64,000 nt of DNA, taken from positions 186,001 through 250,000 of the forward strand of contig NZ_JAUSZZ010000001.1 in assembly GCF_030818075.1 (NCBI RefSeq). The letters run 5' to 3'. This document shows positions 7,585 through 16,322 of this stretch, piece after piece; the first letter of the stretch is position 1; every line of letters starts with the position of its first letter. Made by a program: the position numbers and the translations under genes. Source of the DNA: Microbacterium proteolyticum (GTDB lineage: Bacteria; Actinomycetota; Actinomycetes; Actinomycetales; Microbacteriaceae). The notes beneath the pieces are model-generated. The model was not told the DNA's origin. It saw nothing but the letters and a program-made list of their open reading frames with translations, and searched no databases.

Positions 7585-9090
7585 ATGACCACCATGACGA
7601 CGACGGATGACAAGGCCGCGAAGGCGGCCGCACGCAAGGCGCGGTCCCGCGAGAACGGGGTCGACACGATCCCGCCGCTGGCCAAGCTTTTCCCCCTCGG
7701 CCTGCAGCACGTGCTCGCGCTGTACGCCGGTGCGGTGGCCGTGCCGCTCATCGTCGGCGGCGCCCTCGGCTACAGCGCGCAGGACCTGGCGTTCCTCATC
7801 AGCGCCGACCTGTTCATCGCGGGCATCGCCACGATCGTCCAATCGGTCGGGTTCTGGCGCTTCGGCGTCCGGCTGCCGCTCATGCAGGGGGTGACCTTCG
7901 CCGCCGTCGGCCCGATGATCGCGATCGGCACGCAGCACGGCATCCAGACGATCTTCGGTTCGGTGATCGCGTGCGGGCTCTTCATGATCCTTGTGGCGCC
8001 GTTCTTCGCGCAGCTGTTGCGGTTCTTCCCGCCGATCGTCACGGGCACCGTCATCCTGATCATCGGGCTCTCCCTCATGCGCGTCGCGGCGGGCTGGATC
8101 ACCACCGGCGCGACCACCGACGAACCGGGCGCCTCGCCCATCAACATCGCCTTCGCGTTCGGCACGCTGCTGGTGATCGTGCTGATCGAACGCTTCGCCC
8201 CCGCGGCGATCGCGCGGGTGTCCGTGCTGCTGGGGCTGGTGATCGGAACGATCGCCGCGTTGTTCGTGCCGGGCATGGTCGACTGGTCCAACGTCGGCGA
8301 GGCCGGATGGTTCGCGATCGTCACGCCCTTCCACTTCGGGCTGCCGGTGTTCGAGTTCGCGTCGATCCTGTCGATGGTCATCGTCGGCATCGTGATCATG
8401 ACCGAGACGACCGGCGACATGGTCGCGGTGGGCGAGATCGTCGAGAAGCCCGTGAACCGGCGTCAGTTGGCCGATGGCCTGCGGGCCGACGGCCTGGGCA
8501 CGGTGCTCGGCGGCATCTTCAACACGTTCCCCTACACCGCCTTCGCGCAGAACGTGGGCCTGGTCTCACTGACCGGCGTGCGCTCGCGCTACGTCGCCAC
8601 GATGGCCGGGGCGATCCTGGTCGTGCTCGGCGTGGTGCCCAAGGTCTCCGCGATCGTCGAGGGCGTGCCGCGTGCGGTGCTGGGCGGCGCGGGCATCGCC
8701 CTGTTCGGTATGGTCGCCGCCAGCGGCATCCGGACGCTCGCGAAGGTGAAGTTCAACAACAAGAACGTGCTGATCGTCGCCCTGTCTGTCGGTGTCGCCC
8801 TGCTGCCCACCGTGTCGCCCACGATCTACGACCGCTTCCCGTCCTGGTTCCAGCTGATCTTCGACTCGGGGATCTCGGCCGGCGCCATCGTGGCGATCCT
8901 GCTCAACCTGCTGCTCAACAGCTCCGACGTGCGCGCCCAGGCCGCCGACGAACCGGCGCTCGGGGCGTACGACGCGGTCCGCGGGCCCGCTGCAGCCGCT
9001 CTCGTGCACCCGGAGGCGGAGGGGACGGGGCTCATCCCCACCACGGCGCTCGACGAGCCCGACGGGAAGAAGGCCACGCCGCCCGTGTGA
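7585..9090 (+). CDS. NCS2-family purine (xanthine/urate-type) permease
   Basis: This 501-residue polytopic transporter has about 14 hydrophobic segments. The NCS2/NAT signature appears as FAQNVGLVSLTGVRSR (about residues 320-335), with GLQHVLALYAGAVAVP in TM1 and the acidic helix MTETTGDMVAVGE. The QNxGLxxLTG form is typical of xanthine and urate transporters rather than uracil carriers, so purine import driven by cations is the best guess. Two ATGs (7585 and 7594) are close together; the GGAGGGGAT just before favours 7585. It stands alone with no purine catabolic neighbours. Confidence 0.85.
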   Translation: MTTMTTTDDKAAKAAARKARSRENGVDTIPPLAKLFPLGLQHVLALYAGAVAVPLIVGGALGYSAQDLAFLISADLFIAGIATIVQSVGFWRFGVRLPLMQGVTFAAVGPMIAIGTQHGIQTIFGSVIACGLFMILVAPFFAQLLRFFPPIVTGTVILIIGLSLMRVAAGWITTGATTDEPGASPINIAFAFGTLLVIVLIERFAPAAIARVSVLLGLVIGTIAALFVPGMVDWSNVGEAGWFAIVTPFHFGLPVFEFASILSMVIVGIVIMTETTGDMVAVGEIVEKPVNRRQLADGLRADGLGTVLGGIFNTFPYTAFAQNVGLVSLTGVRSRYVATMAGAILVVLGVVPKVSAIVEGVPRAVLGGAGIALFGMVAASGIRTLAKVKFNNKNVLIVALSVGVALLPTVSPTIYDRFPSWFQLIFDSGISAGAIVAILLNLLLNSSDVRAQAADEPALGAYDAVRGPAAAALVHPEAEGTGLIPTTALDEPDGKKATPPV

Positions 9091-9255
9091 GCCGCGCTGC
9101 GGCGGGGCGCACCCTGAGGAAGCGACGCCGCGAGGCCGCCCGGGCGCACTCCTGGCAGCGACCCGCACGGGAGGGGCGGCCTCTCGCCCCGCCGGGAGTG
9201 ACAGCGAGTACGGTGGGAGTCGGCGAGCGCACCGCGGTGGTCCTCGCCCCCGCCT

Positions 9256-10017
9256 ATGACGACATCACCCTCCCTCGCCACCCTCCGACACTTCGGACCG
9301 GTGCTCATCGTCGGCGACGGCCGGATGGGCCGAGCCCTGGCCGGCGCCCTCGACGCTGCCCGCGTTCCCCTGCTCGGGCCCGCGGGCCGCGGTGAGACCG
9401 GCGCCGACGCCGGCATCGTGCTCCTCGCGGTCCCCGACGCCGCGATCGCCGACGCCGCGCGCGCCATCGCGCCGGGGAGGTTCGTGGGGCACCTCTCGGG
9501 CGCGTCCGACCTGTCGCCCCTGCGCGGGCACGAGGCGTTCAGCATCCATCCGCTCATGACGGTGACGGATGCCGGAGCCTCCTTCGCCGGAGTGACGGCG
9601 GCGCTGTCGGGCTCGACGTCGCGCGCCCTGACGATCGCCGAGGCCCTCACCGAGGTGCTCGGGATGACGGGTGTCACGGTTCGCGACGAGGACCGCGCCG
9701 CGTACCACGCCGCCGCGTCCATCGCCGCGAACTTCCTCGTCACGCTCGAAGGAATGGCGGAAGATCTGGCGGCGACGGCCGACGTCGAGCGCGACGCGCT
9801 CGTCCCGCTCGTGCGGGCGGCCGTCGCCAACTGGGCCGAGCACGGCGCCGCCGCCGCCCTCACCGGCCCCGTCTCCCGCGGGGACGACGCCACGATCGCG
9901 CGGCAGCGTCAGGCCCTGGTCGAGCGGCTGCCCGAGCGGGTGGCTCTCTTCGACGCGCTGGTCGACGCCACGCGCGACCTCGCCGCGGCCCGGTCACCGA
10001 AAGAGGCGACGACGTGA
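9256..10017 (+). CDS. Rossmann-fold/DUF2520 dehydrogenase-like protein of the pantothenate operon
   Basis: This 253-residue protein opens with a Rossmann dinucleotide motif (VLIVGDGRMGRALAGAL, about residues 16-32) and strands ending in VLLAVPDAAIADA. A helical DUF2520 domain follows, with IHPLMTV and the AAYHAAASIAANFLVTL segment. It overlaps panC by four bases (GTGA) and leads a three-gene operon with panC and panB. That position has led to the idea that DUF2520 proteins serve as ketopantoate reductase; this is inference. A divergent paralog lies at 45886-46605 next to a second panC. Confidence 0.8.
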   Translation: MTTSPSLATLRHFGPVLIVGDGRMGRALAGALDAARVPLLGPAGRGETGADAGIVLLAVPDAAIADAARAIAPGRFVGHLSGASDLSPLRGHEAFSIHPLMTVTDAGASFAGVTAALSGSTSRALTIAEALTEVLGMTGVTVRDEDRAAYHAAASIAANFLVTLEGMAEDLAATADVERDALVPLVRAAVANWAEHGAAAALTGPVSRGDDATIARQRQALVERLPERVALFDALVDATRDLAAARSPKEATT

Positions 10018-10910
10018 CCCTTCGCATCGTGCGCAGCGTGGCCGAGCTGCGCGCGGCGCTCTCGCCGCTCCGCGCGGGCCGCATCGGATTCGTCCCCACC
10101 ATGGGCGCTCTCCACGAAGGGCATCTGTCGCTCCTGCGCGCCGCCGGGGCCGAGAACGACACGGTGGTGCTCTCGATCTTCGTGAACCCCACCCAGTTCA
10201 CCCAGGCCACCGACCTCGAGATGTATCCGCGCACCGAGCAGGACGACGTCGCGCTCGCGGCGGGGGCCGGCGCCCACCTGGTCTTCGCGCCCTCGGTCGA
10301 CGAGATGTACCCGACCGGCTTCGCGACGACGGTGTCGGTCGACGCCGCGATCACCGAGACGCTGGAAGGCGCCGTCCGCGGACGCGCCCACTTCGACGGC
10401 GTCGCCACCGTCGTCGCCAAACTGCTGCTCGCCGTGCTCCCCGACCGCGCGTATTTCGGCGCCAAAGACGCCCAGCAGGTCGTGGTGGTCAGGCGCATGG
10501 TCGCCGATCTCGGCATCCCCGTCGAGATCATCCAGCGCCCGACCTCGCGCGAGGACGACGGTCTCGCCCGTTCCAGCCGCAACACCCGCCTCTCGCCCGA
10601 GGAGCGGGAGATCGCGACGGCGGTTCCCCGCGCGCTCCGCGCGGCGCAGGATGCCTTCGCCACCGGCATCCGCGATGCCGCCGCCCTGACCGGGGCCGTG
10701 CACGACGCACTCGACGTCGCAGGGCTGACCCCCGAGTACATCGCGCTCGTCGACCCGGACAGCCTCGAGCCCGTGGCATCCGTCGCGCGCCCCGCACTGC
10801 TCGCCGTCGCCGTGCCCGTGGGCTCGGTGCGACTGATCGACAATGTCTTCCTCACTCCGGGCATCGACGACCGCATCCCGCTCGGCGCGATCGAGGTGAG
10901 CCACCGGTGA
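10014..10910 (+). CDS. panC: pantothenate synthetase (pantoate--beta-alanine ligase)
   Basis: This 298-residue enzyme condenses pantoate with beta-alanine using ATP. All family motifs are canonical: PTMGALHEGHLSLLRAA (ATP-binding HxGH), SIFVNPTQF (Asn and Gln binding pantoate), FDGVATVVAKLL, FGAKDAQQ (Lys-Asp-x-x-Gln) and REDDGLARSSRN. It starts with GTG overlapping the stop of the DUF2520 gene and ends overlapping the GTG of panB, so the three genes are translationally coupled. Contrast the divergent copy at 45035-45889. The cytoplasmic product feeds coenzyme A synthesis. Confidence 0.95.
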   Translation: MTLRIVRSVAELRAALSPLRAGRIGFVPTMGALHEGHLSLLRAAGAENDTVVLSIFVNPTQFTQATDLEMYPRTEQDDVALAAGAGAHLVFAPSVDEMYPTGFATTVSVDAAITETLEGAVRGRAHFDGVATVVAKLLLAVLPDRAYFGAKDAQQVVVVRRMVADLGIPVEIIQRPTSREDDGLARSSRNTRLSPEEREIATAVPRALRAAQDAFATGIRDAAALTGAVHDALDVAGLTPEYIALVDPDSLEPVASVARPALLAVAVPVGSVRLIDNVFLTPGIDDRIPLGAIEVSHR

Positions 10911-11761
10911 CGGGTGCGAAGGTCACGCTGCGTCGCCTGCGCGAGCTCGCCGAGACAGGCACCCCGATCGTCATGGTGACCGCGTACGACTTCGTGTCGG
11001 GACGGGTCGCGGAGCGGGCCGGCGTCGATGTCGTCCTCGTCGGCGACTCGGGGGCGCAGGTCGTTCTGGGCCTCCCCGACACGACCGCGGTGACGCTCGA
11101 CGAGATGCTGACCCTCGCCAAGGCCGTGCGCCGCGCGGTCACGACCCCCCTGGTGGTCTGCGATCTGCCGTTCGGCTCGACCGAGGTGAGCGACGAGCAG
11201 GCGGTCACGACGTCGGTGCGCTTCGTGCACGAGGCCGGTGCCGACGCGGTGAAGATCGAGGGCGCAGGCCCCGCGCGTCTGTCGCGGCTGCGGGCGATCG
11301 TCGAAGCCGGCATCCCCGTCGTGGGTCATGTGGGGCTCACCCCGCAGACCGCCACCGCGCTCGGCGGCCTCCGCGCCCAGGGCCGCACGGTCGACGACGC
11401 GATCCGCGTGGCCCGTGACGCCCTCGCCGTGCAGGATGCCGGGGCGTTCGCGATCGTGATCGAGGCGGTGCCCGCCGTGGTGGTCGCCGAGATCCGCCGC
11501 GCGCTGCGCATCCCCGTCATCGGGATCGGTGCCGGGGCGGCGGACGGGCAGGTGCTCGTGCAGCACGACCTGCTGGGTGTCACCGAGGGCCGTGCCCCCG
11601 TGTTCGTGAAGCGCTACGCGGCGCTCGGCGAGGCGATGATCGACGCCGTGGAGGCGTACGCGAGCGACGTCCGAGCGGGCACGTTCCCCGGCGCGGAGCA
11701 CGTCTACCCCGCCTCCGACGAGGTCGCCGCGGCCGTCCGCGCTGTCATCGACGCGCAGTGA
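10907..11761 (+). CDS. panB: 3-methyl-2-oxobutanoate hydroxymethyltransferase
   Basis: The GTG at 10907 overlaps the panC stop and gives 284 residues. PanB adds a hydroxymethyl group from methylene-tetrahydrofolate to alpha-ketoisovalerate, making ketopantoate. Motifs visible: MVTAYDFVSGRVAERAGVD, VLVGDSGAQVVLG (metal-binding Asp), VCDLPFGS, DAVKIEGAG, VVGHVGLTPQ, and VIGIGAGAADGQVLV. The canonical phrase GDSLGMV is replaced by GDSGAQVV, a form seen in some actinobacteria. With DUF2520 and panC it supplies every step from ketoisovalerate to pantothenate except beta-alanine production, if DUF2520 is the reductase. Confidence 0.92.
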   Translation: MTGAKVTLRRLRELAETGTPIVMVTAYDFVSGRVAERAGVDVVLVGDSGAQVVLGLPDTTAVTLDEMLTLAKAVRRAVTTPLVVCDLPFGSTEVSDEQAVTTSVRFVHEAGADAVKIEGAGPARLSRLRAIVEAGIPVVGHVGLTPQTATALGGLRAQGRTVDDAIRVARDALAVQDAGAFAIVIEAVPAVVVAEIRRALRIPVIGIGAGAADGQVLVQHDLLGVTEGRAPVFVKRYAALGEAMIDAVEAYASDVRAGTFPGAEHVYPASDEVAAAVRAVIDAQ

Positions 11762-11837
11762 GACCGCGCCCCGGCAGAGGGCGTACGATCGGCGTTTCCG
11801 CTTGCCCGGGGACCCTGGCTCCGTCGTAATCTGGGGC

Positions 11838-12407
11838 ATGGCGCACACATCGAGTACCGACCGGGCAGGCACCGTCGTGGCCGTCGTCGGTGAGTCTTCT
11901 GCTGATGCCCTCGCGGCGTTCGAGGGCCTGCCGGGGGTCGCGACGCTGTCGCTGCGCGACAGCGAACCCGGGCTCGCGGCGCGGCGCATCGGGGCGGCTC
12001 GCTCTCCTTGGGTGGTCCACGACGCGGATCCCCTCGTGCACGTCGCGTCGGCCTGGGTGGAGCTGTACGAGGAGCGTGCGACACTCGGCACGCTCGAGGC
12101 GGAGGTCGACAACGCGCTCGACAGCTTCCAACGCGGCGACGCGATCATGCCCGACTACTACGTCGTCCTCGATCCCGACACCGCCGACACCACGTGGCGG
12201 CACTGGTGGTGCGGGGCTCTCGGTCACCGCGCGCCGCGCCGCGTCCTTCCCGCGCAGGCACCGGCCAACCCCCGGGACCGCGCGCTGCGAGCGCTCCTCA
12301 CCGCCCTGCCGACGTCCCGCCCGTGGCCCGACCCGACTGCGTGGCTCCCGGGGCTGGCGTTCGAGGTCCCCGATCGGGTGGGGTTGCGCGACCGCGGGGT
12401 GGCTTGA
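11838..12407 (+). CDS. conserved hypothetical protein
   Basis: This 189-residue soluble protein starts at ATG 11838 (MAHTSSTDRAG). The N-terminal half looks like a Rossmann-type strand pattern (TVVAVVGESSADALAAF) with WVVHDADPLVHVASAWVELY in the middle. The C-terminal half contains HWWCGALGHRAPRRVLP and a Pro/Trp-rich end. I do not recognise a catalytic motif or a named family. Composition matches the chromosome, so it is taken as the last core gene before the island at 12.5 kb. Confidence 0.6.
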   Translation: MAHTSSTDRAGTVVAVVGESSADALAAFEGLPGVATLSLRDSEPGLAARRIGAARSPWVVHDADPLVHVASAWVELYEERATLGTLEAEVDNALDSFQRGDAIMPDYYVVLDPDTADTTWRHWWCGALGHRAPRRVLPAQAPANPRDRALRALLTALPTSRPWPDPTAWLPGLAFEVPDRVGLRDRGVA

Positions 12408-12482
12408 GGCGGCGGAGTGGTCGCCCTCGTCTGGCAGCGTGTTGGATCGTGGCCCGGATCGCGCACGGATTGGGTCACGCCG

Positions 12483-12576
12483 CGGGGCGGAAGACGAGAG
12501 AACCCCCGCCGGCGCTGAGGCTGGCGGGGGTTCTGTCGTGTATTTCGTGGCGGTGACGGTGGGATTTGAACCCACG
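12483..12576 (-). repeat. partial tRNA-Ser 3' end with flank: left attachment-site duplicate of the island
   Basis: Bases 12548-12576 are identical to 22492-22520, the 3' end (with encoded CCA) of the intact tRNA-Ser on the minus strand. Only the CCA, acceptor 3' strand and T-arm are present, so this copy is not a tRNA gene. Colinear similarity, with scattered mismatches and a constant offset of 9944 bases, extends left to about 12483 and includes a terminator hairpin. This is the usual scar of integration into a tRNA 3' end; the element lies to the right of this copy. Confidence 0.8.
12500..12533. terminator. hairpin terminator inside the left repeat
   Basis: GAACCCCCGCC (12500-12510) pairs with GGCGGGGGTTC (12523-12533). 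It corresponds to the terminator downstream of the intact tRNA-Ser at 22438-22483, and also lies downstream of the hypothetical gene ending at 12407. Confidence 0.7.
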
Positions 12577-12747
12577 TGCACCCCGTGCGGCGAGTCGGGC
12601 TTTCGTCGAAGTCGCGTCATTCCGGGCTGTTTCGATCACGCAAGGGTGCGGAAAGATATCATCAATCTCGACAGTTGTTGCCGCCCCGTTGCCACGTTGG
12701 CCCTTTGCAGGTGTCTGGTACAAACCCACCTAGTCGGTAGAGCCTGG

Positions 12748-13710
12748 CTAGGTTGTGCTGCTTCGACGAATGACAATCTGTGAGGAAACCGACTTCCATT
12801 TTGGCTCGGGCGGTGCCGGCTGAGTGTCTGCAAGCTGGCTGTGGCGGTCTCGCACGTGCGGGAGATACACGTGCGATGCGCTGAGCACGGCCGCGAGGGT
12901 CTCTCGAAGATACGAGCGCTGGACCTTCTTCAAAGTCGCCGAGGTGAAACGGTCTTGTTCTTCGCACTCGAAAACCACGACACCGGTCTTGCGGTTGTCT
13001 CGGTCAAGACGTTCGGCGTAGATGCTCCGAGAATGCATGGTAAGCGCCGCGGCCTCAGCCGTGGTGAAACCCTGCGACACCAACGAAGCTTCCCACGCCT
13101 CGCGGTCAGCGTGCTCGTTGTTCTCGATCACGAATTTCTTGGCCCACGCCACCCCGATCGCCCCCTGGGACAACGGATAGGAGCTGCGCCCGCGTTGCTC
13201 CAGAAATGGGTTCGATGAGCACCTAGCGACGAGGATGAATTCGTCATCCTCTACGGAGTACACCGAAACGCGCGTATCCACCTCTTGGTCACAGACGTAC
13301 GTGTGCAGCTGCAGGAGAATTTCGTCGAGCGCGCCCTGCAAGGCGGCCCGGTGCGCTTCCACGTCCTCCGCGGATCTTTCCCGCTCCGACGAGAGCTTCT
13401 CCTCTGCCGCGGCCTTCTGCCGCTCGAGATCCGCGTAGGTCGGCTTGAACCAAACAAAGACACCGAACACCCACAACAAACCCAGAACCAGGCCGACGAT
13501 GAGCCAGACGACCGCGGGCCACTCGAAGACGCCGGGTATGCCATACGTCCCTGCAATGGTGAGGCAAGCGGACACCGCGATCGACAGAAGGACCTGCGCT
13601 GGGTCGCGCAGCCCTCGCAACCGCCAGTAAATGCGCGTTACGCCCGCGACATGATCGTGCGGCACGTCTGGCGTCGCGCTAGGCGAGCGCGAGCGCCGAG
13701 AACGCGCCAT
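12748..13710 (-). CDS. membrane-anchored GAF-like protein of the island
   Basis: This 320-residue protein has a basic N-terminus and two membrane helices (VLLSIAVSACLTIAGTYGI and VVWLIVGLVLGLLWVFGVFV, about residues 41-90). A coiled-coil follows (DLERQKAAAEEKLSSERERS), then a cytoplasmic domain of about 150 residues. That domain has strands TRVSVYSVEDDEFILVARC, a PLSQGAIGVAW turn and TGVVVFECEEQDRF, a GAF-like layout typical of ligand-sensing domains. The stop is four bases from nothing essential, and the next gene upstream is only four bases away (13715), so the two are co-transcribed. No known family name is assigned; the GAF reading is by pattern only. Confidence 0.65.
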   Translation of the reverse strand: MARSRRSRSPSATPDVPHDHVAGVTRIYWRLRGLRDPAQVLLSIAVSACLTIAGTYGIPGVFEWPAVVWLIVGLVLGLLWVFGVFVWFKPTYADLERQKAAAEEKLSSERERSAEDVEAHRAALQGALDEILLQLHTYVCDQEVDTRVSVYSVEDDEFILVARCSSNPFLEQRGRSSYPLSQGAIGVAWAKKFVIENNEHADREAWEASLVSQGFTTAEAAALTMHSRSIYAERLDRDNRKTGVVVFECEEQDRFTSATLKKVQRSYLRETLAAVLSASHVYLPHVRDRHSQLADTQPAPPEPKWKSVSSQIVIRRSSTT

Positions 13711-13714
13711 CAGG

Positions 13715-14029
13715 TCAAGCGCTCACGAGCTGCGAGCGGACTCGCCTTACGTCGTCGGAGCTGTTCACGCTGGATGCGATCTGGAAGGCGTGCTCGAGGA
13801 GCTCTGTAGCGGCGTCTTCGATGTGACCCGCGTCCATCCCGTTGAACCGCAGCCCAACCTGAATGTTGCGGGTGTCCGCGTCGGGGCGCACAAAGTACGC
13901 CGTAACAGCGGCCATGCCTAGATCAGAGATAGCGACGCCGACAGCGTGCTCGAGGTTCTCGACGAGCGACGACCACGGCGCAGTGGCCTCGCTGCTTACC
14001 TGTACAACCGTGGTCAGTTCGACAGCCAC
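13715..14029 (-). CDS. hypothetical island protein, 104 residues
   Basis: I chose a GTG start at 14029 because AGGAGG lies five bases upstream, whereas the ATG ten codons earlier lies before that ribosome site. The product begins MAVELTTVVQVSSEATAPW and has a two-strand/helix pattern: ELTTVVQV, VTAYFVRPDADTRNIQVGLRF, then helices TELLEHAFQIASSV. It is soluble and acidic. It precedes the membrane GAF-like gene by four bases and is likely in the same transcript. I do not recognise the family. Confidence 0.6.
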   Translation of the reverse strand: MAVELTTVVQVSSEATAPWSSLVENLEHAVGVAISDLGMAAVTAYFVRPDADTRNIQVGLRFNGMDAGHIEDAATELLEHAFQIASSVNSSDDVRRVRSQLVSA

Positions 14030-14273
14030 ATTCGCCTCCTGCGAGTAGATAGCCGCCACCCGCGTTGTGGGCGGTCCACCTCTGAAAGTGGGGTGCTCCT
14101 GGTGCCCTCGCGGGGTGCAGACGTTTCGGTCTTACTTCTTCGATACTAGGGGCTTGGCGCCGAGCTCGGTGCGTCTTGCCAGCCAGGTTTCCTTCTGCTT
14201 CTGAGGGGCCGAGCACATACGGAGTACTGGTGCGAAGCGAATCCTGGGGGTAGTGCATAGCTACCCCTTCGAG

Positions 14274-14558
14274 TCAGAACCCAATGCCGCGGAAGCTTGG
14301 ACCGTCCGCCTGGTCACGCGGCAGCAGACGTGGGGCCGGCGGCGGTGGCATCTTCCTAGGGGGAGCGACGTCGAGCACGGCCACAGGACCGAGTAGCGGG
14401 AAAATCGTTACGTCGCCCTCGTCGGACTGGAAATGGTACGCCGACGAGCTGTCTCCCGTCGCCACAATCTCCGTTAGCTCTGCGTCCACTTCTTCGGCCG
14501 TCTTACCGGAGTCCTTGAGGGCATACCGAACGCCCCCGTAGTGCACCTGTACCGTCAT
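14274..14558 (-). CDS. hypothetical island protein with Pro-rich tail
   Basis: The start at 14558 (MTVQVHYGGVRYALKDSG) gives 94 residues. The first 65 residues form an alternating strand/helix pattern (VQVHYGGVRYAL, TAEEVDAELTEIVATG, GDVTIFPLLGPVAVLDVAP). The tail is rich in Pro and Arg (KMPPPPAPRLLPRDQ) and may be disordered. Gene density and orientation match the other minus-strand island genes. The function is unknown. A longer frame to 14834 exists but is compositionally implausible. Confidence 0.5.
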   Translation of the reverse strand: MTVQVHYGGVRYALKDSGKTAEEVDAELTEIVATGDSSSAYHFQSDEGDVTIFPLLGPVAVLDVAPPRKMPPPPAPRLLPRDQADGPSFRGIGF

Positions 14559-14685
14559 GCGACTGAGCCTAGACGCCCGCGAAGCGTCACCAACTGCTGA
14601 TGATTGGCACACGACCATCTGCGAGCGCCGAGCGCCCATTTTCCCAATGCTTGGAGCCCCCGACCGCCGGACCGATGCTCGTCGC

Positions 14686-15231
14686 TCATCGGACGAGGCT
14701 CCCGCGGAGGGTGTCGAGCGCTGCCTTCGCGGCGTCATCGTCAGTGAGCGGAGTCCCGTCATATCCGCGGCTGGCGAAGGTGAACGCGATCCCCGCCACA
14801 GTGACGTCGACCTCGAGCTGCGAGTGCCGGGCACGCCGGTCTGTGCCGTCGTAGTAGTTGTGACGGGTCTTCACCTGGATGCGGGCGACGTCGCGCAGCT
14901 TGTGGACAGACACAGTCGTCTCCGCGGCGTCGGCCTTGATGGTGACGGCCGTTGCGACGACGACGACATCGGTGTGCAGGACCGCGAGGCTGCCGGTCCC
15001 GTTCTCGTCGAGCTTGCCTGCGATCGCGACGGGCATCCGATATTCCCCGCCAGCTAGGAGCACCGCCGAGATGAGCTGCCCCACTGTTCGGGCGCTAACG
15101 CCGGACGACCCCTCCGAGTCGCTCAGCGCTTCGTCCCACCCTCGGAGGGATCGGATACCGCGGTATATGTGCTCGGGTGGTTGCAGCTCGTTGCCTATCA
15201 TGCGGGGCACGATACAGGCGGCCTCCGACAT
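14686..15231 (-). CDS. hypothetical island protein
   Basis: This protein has 181 residues from ATG 15231, or 171 if ATG 15201 (MIGNELQPPEHIYRG) is used; neither start has a good ribosome site. The central part is beta-rich (YRMPVAIAGKL, LAVLHTDVVVVATAVTIKAD, ETTVSVHKLRDVARIQVKTRHNYYDG, SQLEVDVTVAGIAFTFASRG). It resembles a PH-like barrel with a final helix (DDDAAKAALDTLRGSL). The PH-like resemblance is only a pattern impression. It is eight bases from the next upstream gene (stop 15239), suggesting co-transcription. Confidence 0.55.
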   Translation of the reverse strand: MSEAACIVPRMIGNELQPPEHIYRGIRSLRGWDEALSDSEGSSGVSARTVGQLISAVLLAGGEYRMPVAIAGKLDENGTGSLAVLHTDVVVVATAVTIKADAAETTVSVHKLRDVARIQVKTRHNYYDGTDRRARHSQLEVDVTVAGIAFTFASRGYDGTPLTDDDAAKAALDTLRGSLVR

Positions 15232-15238
15232 TCCGATT

Positions 15239-15613
15239 TCATGGCCCGGGCTGCGCCTGGTGCACTATCCCTCCGATGAGTTCGCGCAGAACGTCCGCTC
15301 GCGCTGGGGGCGGCCACTCAACCCACGCGCGCACCAGCCTAGCGAATGCGGTGTCGTCACCGTTTAGGTTCGCCGCCACCAGCCGACCCGCCATCAGCGC
15401 CGCTTCGGTGGTTGTGTCATCGACATCGGGATACCAAGTCTGAGTGCGCGGGTCGGGGGCCACGGTCTCGGATGCCAGTTCAGCGAGATGGATGAGGGCA
15501 TCCATGTCGCGGCGGCGGTAGTGCCAGCTGTGCTTGTCGATCCACGTCTCGAGGTCATCGCGGTTGCCGGTTTGGAGTGAGGAGCTCAGGGTTACGAGAG
15601 CGCAGTCGGCCAT
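15239..15613 (-). CDS. hypothetical island protein, 124 residues
   Basis: This soluble, mostly helical 124-residue protein contains NRDDLETWIDKHSWHYRRRDMDALIHLAELASE and a second helical part LMAGRLVAANLNGDDTAFARLVRAWVEW. No catalytic or membrane motif is visible. It lies immediately upstream of the 14686-15231 gene on the same strand. Its composition is intermediate between the AT-richer island genes and the chromosome. I cannot assign a family. Confidence 0.5.
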   Translation of the reverse strand: MADCALVTLSSSLQTGNRDDLETWIDKHSWHYRRRDMDALIHLAELASETVAPDPRTQTWYPDVDDTTTEAALMAGRLVAANLNGDDTAFARLVRAWVEWPPPARADVLRELIGGIVHQAQPGP

Positions 15614-15961
15614 CCGGCTGAGGGGCGATGCTCTGTCATGGCGCGATTCTGCACCAGTCGCCGGTTAGAATCCGTGCGCGTCGAGGGCACACTCCAACGA
15701 CTCCTGTTGCTCGCGCCACGACGCGAGGGTCGAAGCCGTAGAAGGTGTTCCCGGTGCTGACGAAGCCGAACGCAGCACCGGTGGTCGAGGCCGCTGTGGA
15801 CGCCGGTGCGGACGCCAGCGCGGGGTATGGCAGGATCGGCCAGAGGTTGGACGGCTGCCGATCTCGCCGTCGTGCGCGTTCCGGAGCGTTCCGGCGCGGA
15901 TGGCGCGGCGCAGGCGATCGACGCCCTCCTGCCCACAGGCCATGTCGACCTCGTCCGGGGG

Positions 15962-16090
15962 AAGCATGTGAAGCTCGACACCTACGCCGACCTCTTCGAC
16001 GCCGACTTGGACGGCGTTGCCACGGCGCTCGACGAGGCCCGACGCTCAGCAGGTGTTGCCGAAACGTTGCCACGGATGCACGCGACCTAG
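15962..16090 (+). pseudogene. C-terminal remnant of a tyrosine recombinase (phage-type integrase)
   Basis: The last 42 codons of an open frame read KHVKLDTYADLFDADLDGV then ATALDEARRSAG. This is the characteristic end of actinobacterial tyrosine integrases, where LDTYADLFDxDLD follows the box II HxxR region and contains the nucleophilic Tyr. Upstream codons in the same frame no longer resemble an integrase and no HxLR motif is found, so only the tail survives. Its presence inside the tRNA-Ser-flanked island supports integrase-mediated arrival. Confidence 0.55.
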
Positions 16091-16322
16091 TGACGAAGGC
16101 CCCGCCTACCGCGTGATTCTGCGGGAGTCGGGGCCCTCGTGGTGGCGGGCACACTGAGGGAACGTTGGCACGCAGATTGCTGGTCGCGCGCAGTCTCGCA
16201 CCGCGACGCGCTTGACGTGTTTCCGGCGGATCGACCGCAGCTCCGTGCGAGACTCGTCGCTGTGCAACCGCTGGAACCCGTCTGTCGAAGAGTCCCCGAT
16301 AGCACTGGCACAGTACGCGGGA

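Noticed and set aside
12548..12576. A second tRNA-Ser gene
   Set aside because: Only the CCA, acceptor 3' strand and T-arm are present; the anticodon arm, D-arm and 5' acceptor strand are missing.
12475..12729. 84-residue minus-strand frame over the left repeat
   Set aside because: It translates the partial tRNA and its terminator and has no protein-like features. A similar frame at 22233-22541 covers the intact tRNA-Ser and is rejected for the same reason.
13715..14029. Trypsin-co-occurring (Trypco) domain protein
   Set aside because: The size and context were suggestive, but the residue pattern does not match the Trypco1 or Trypco2 phrases that I know.
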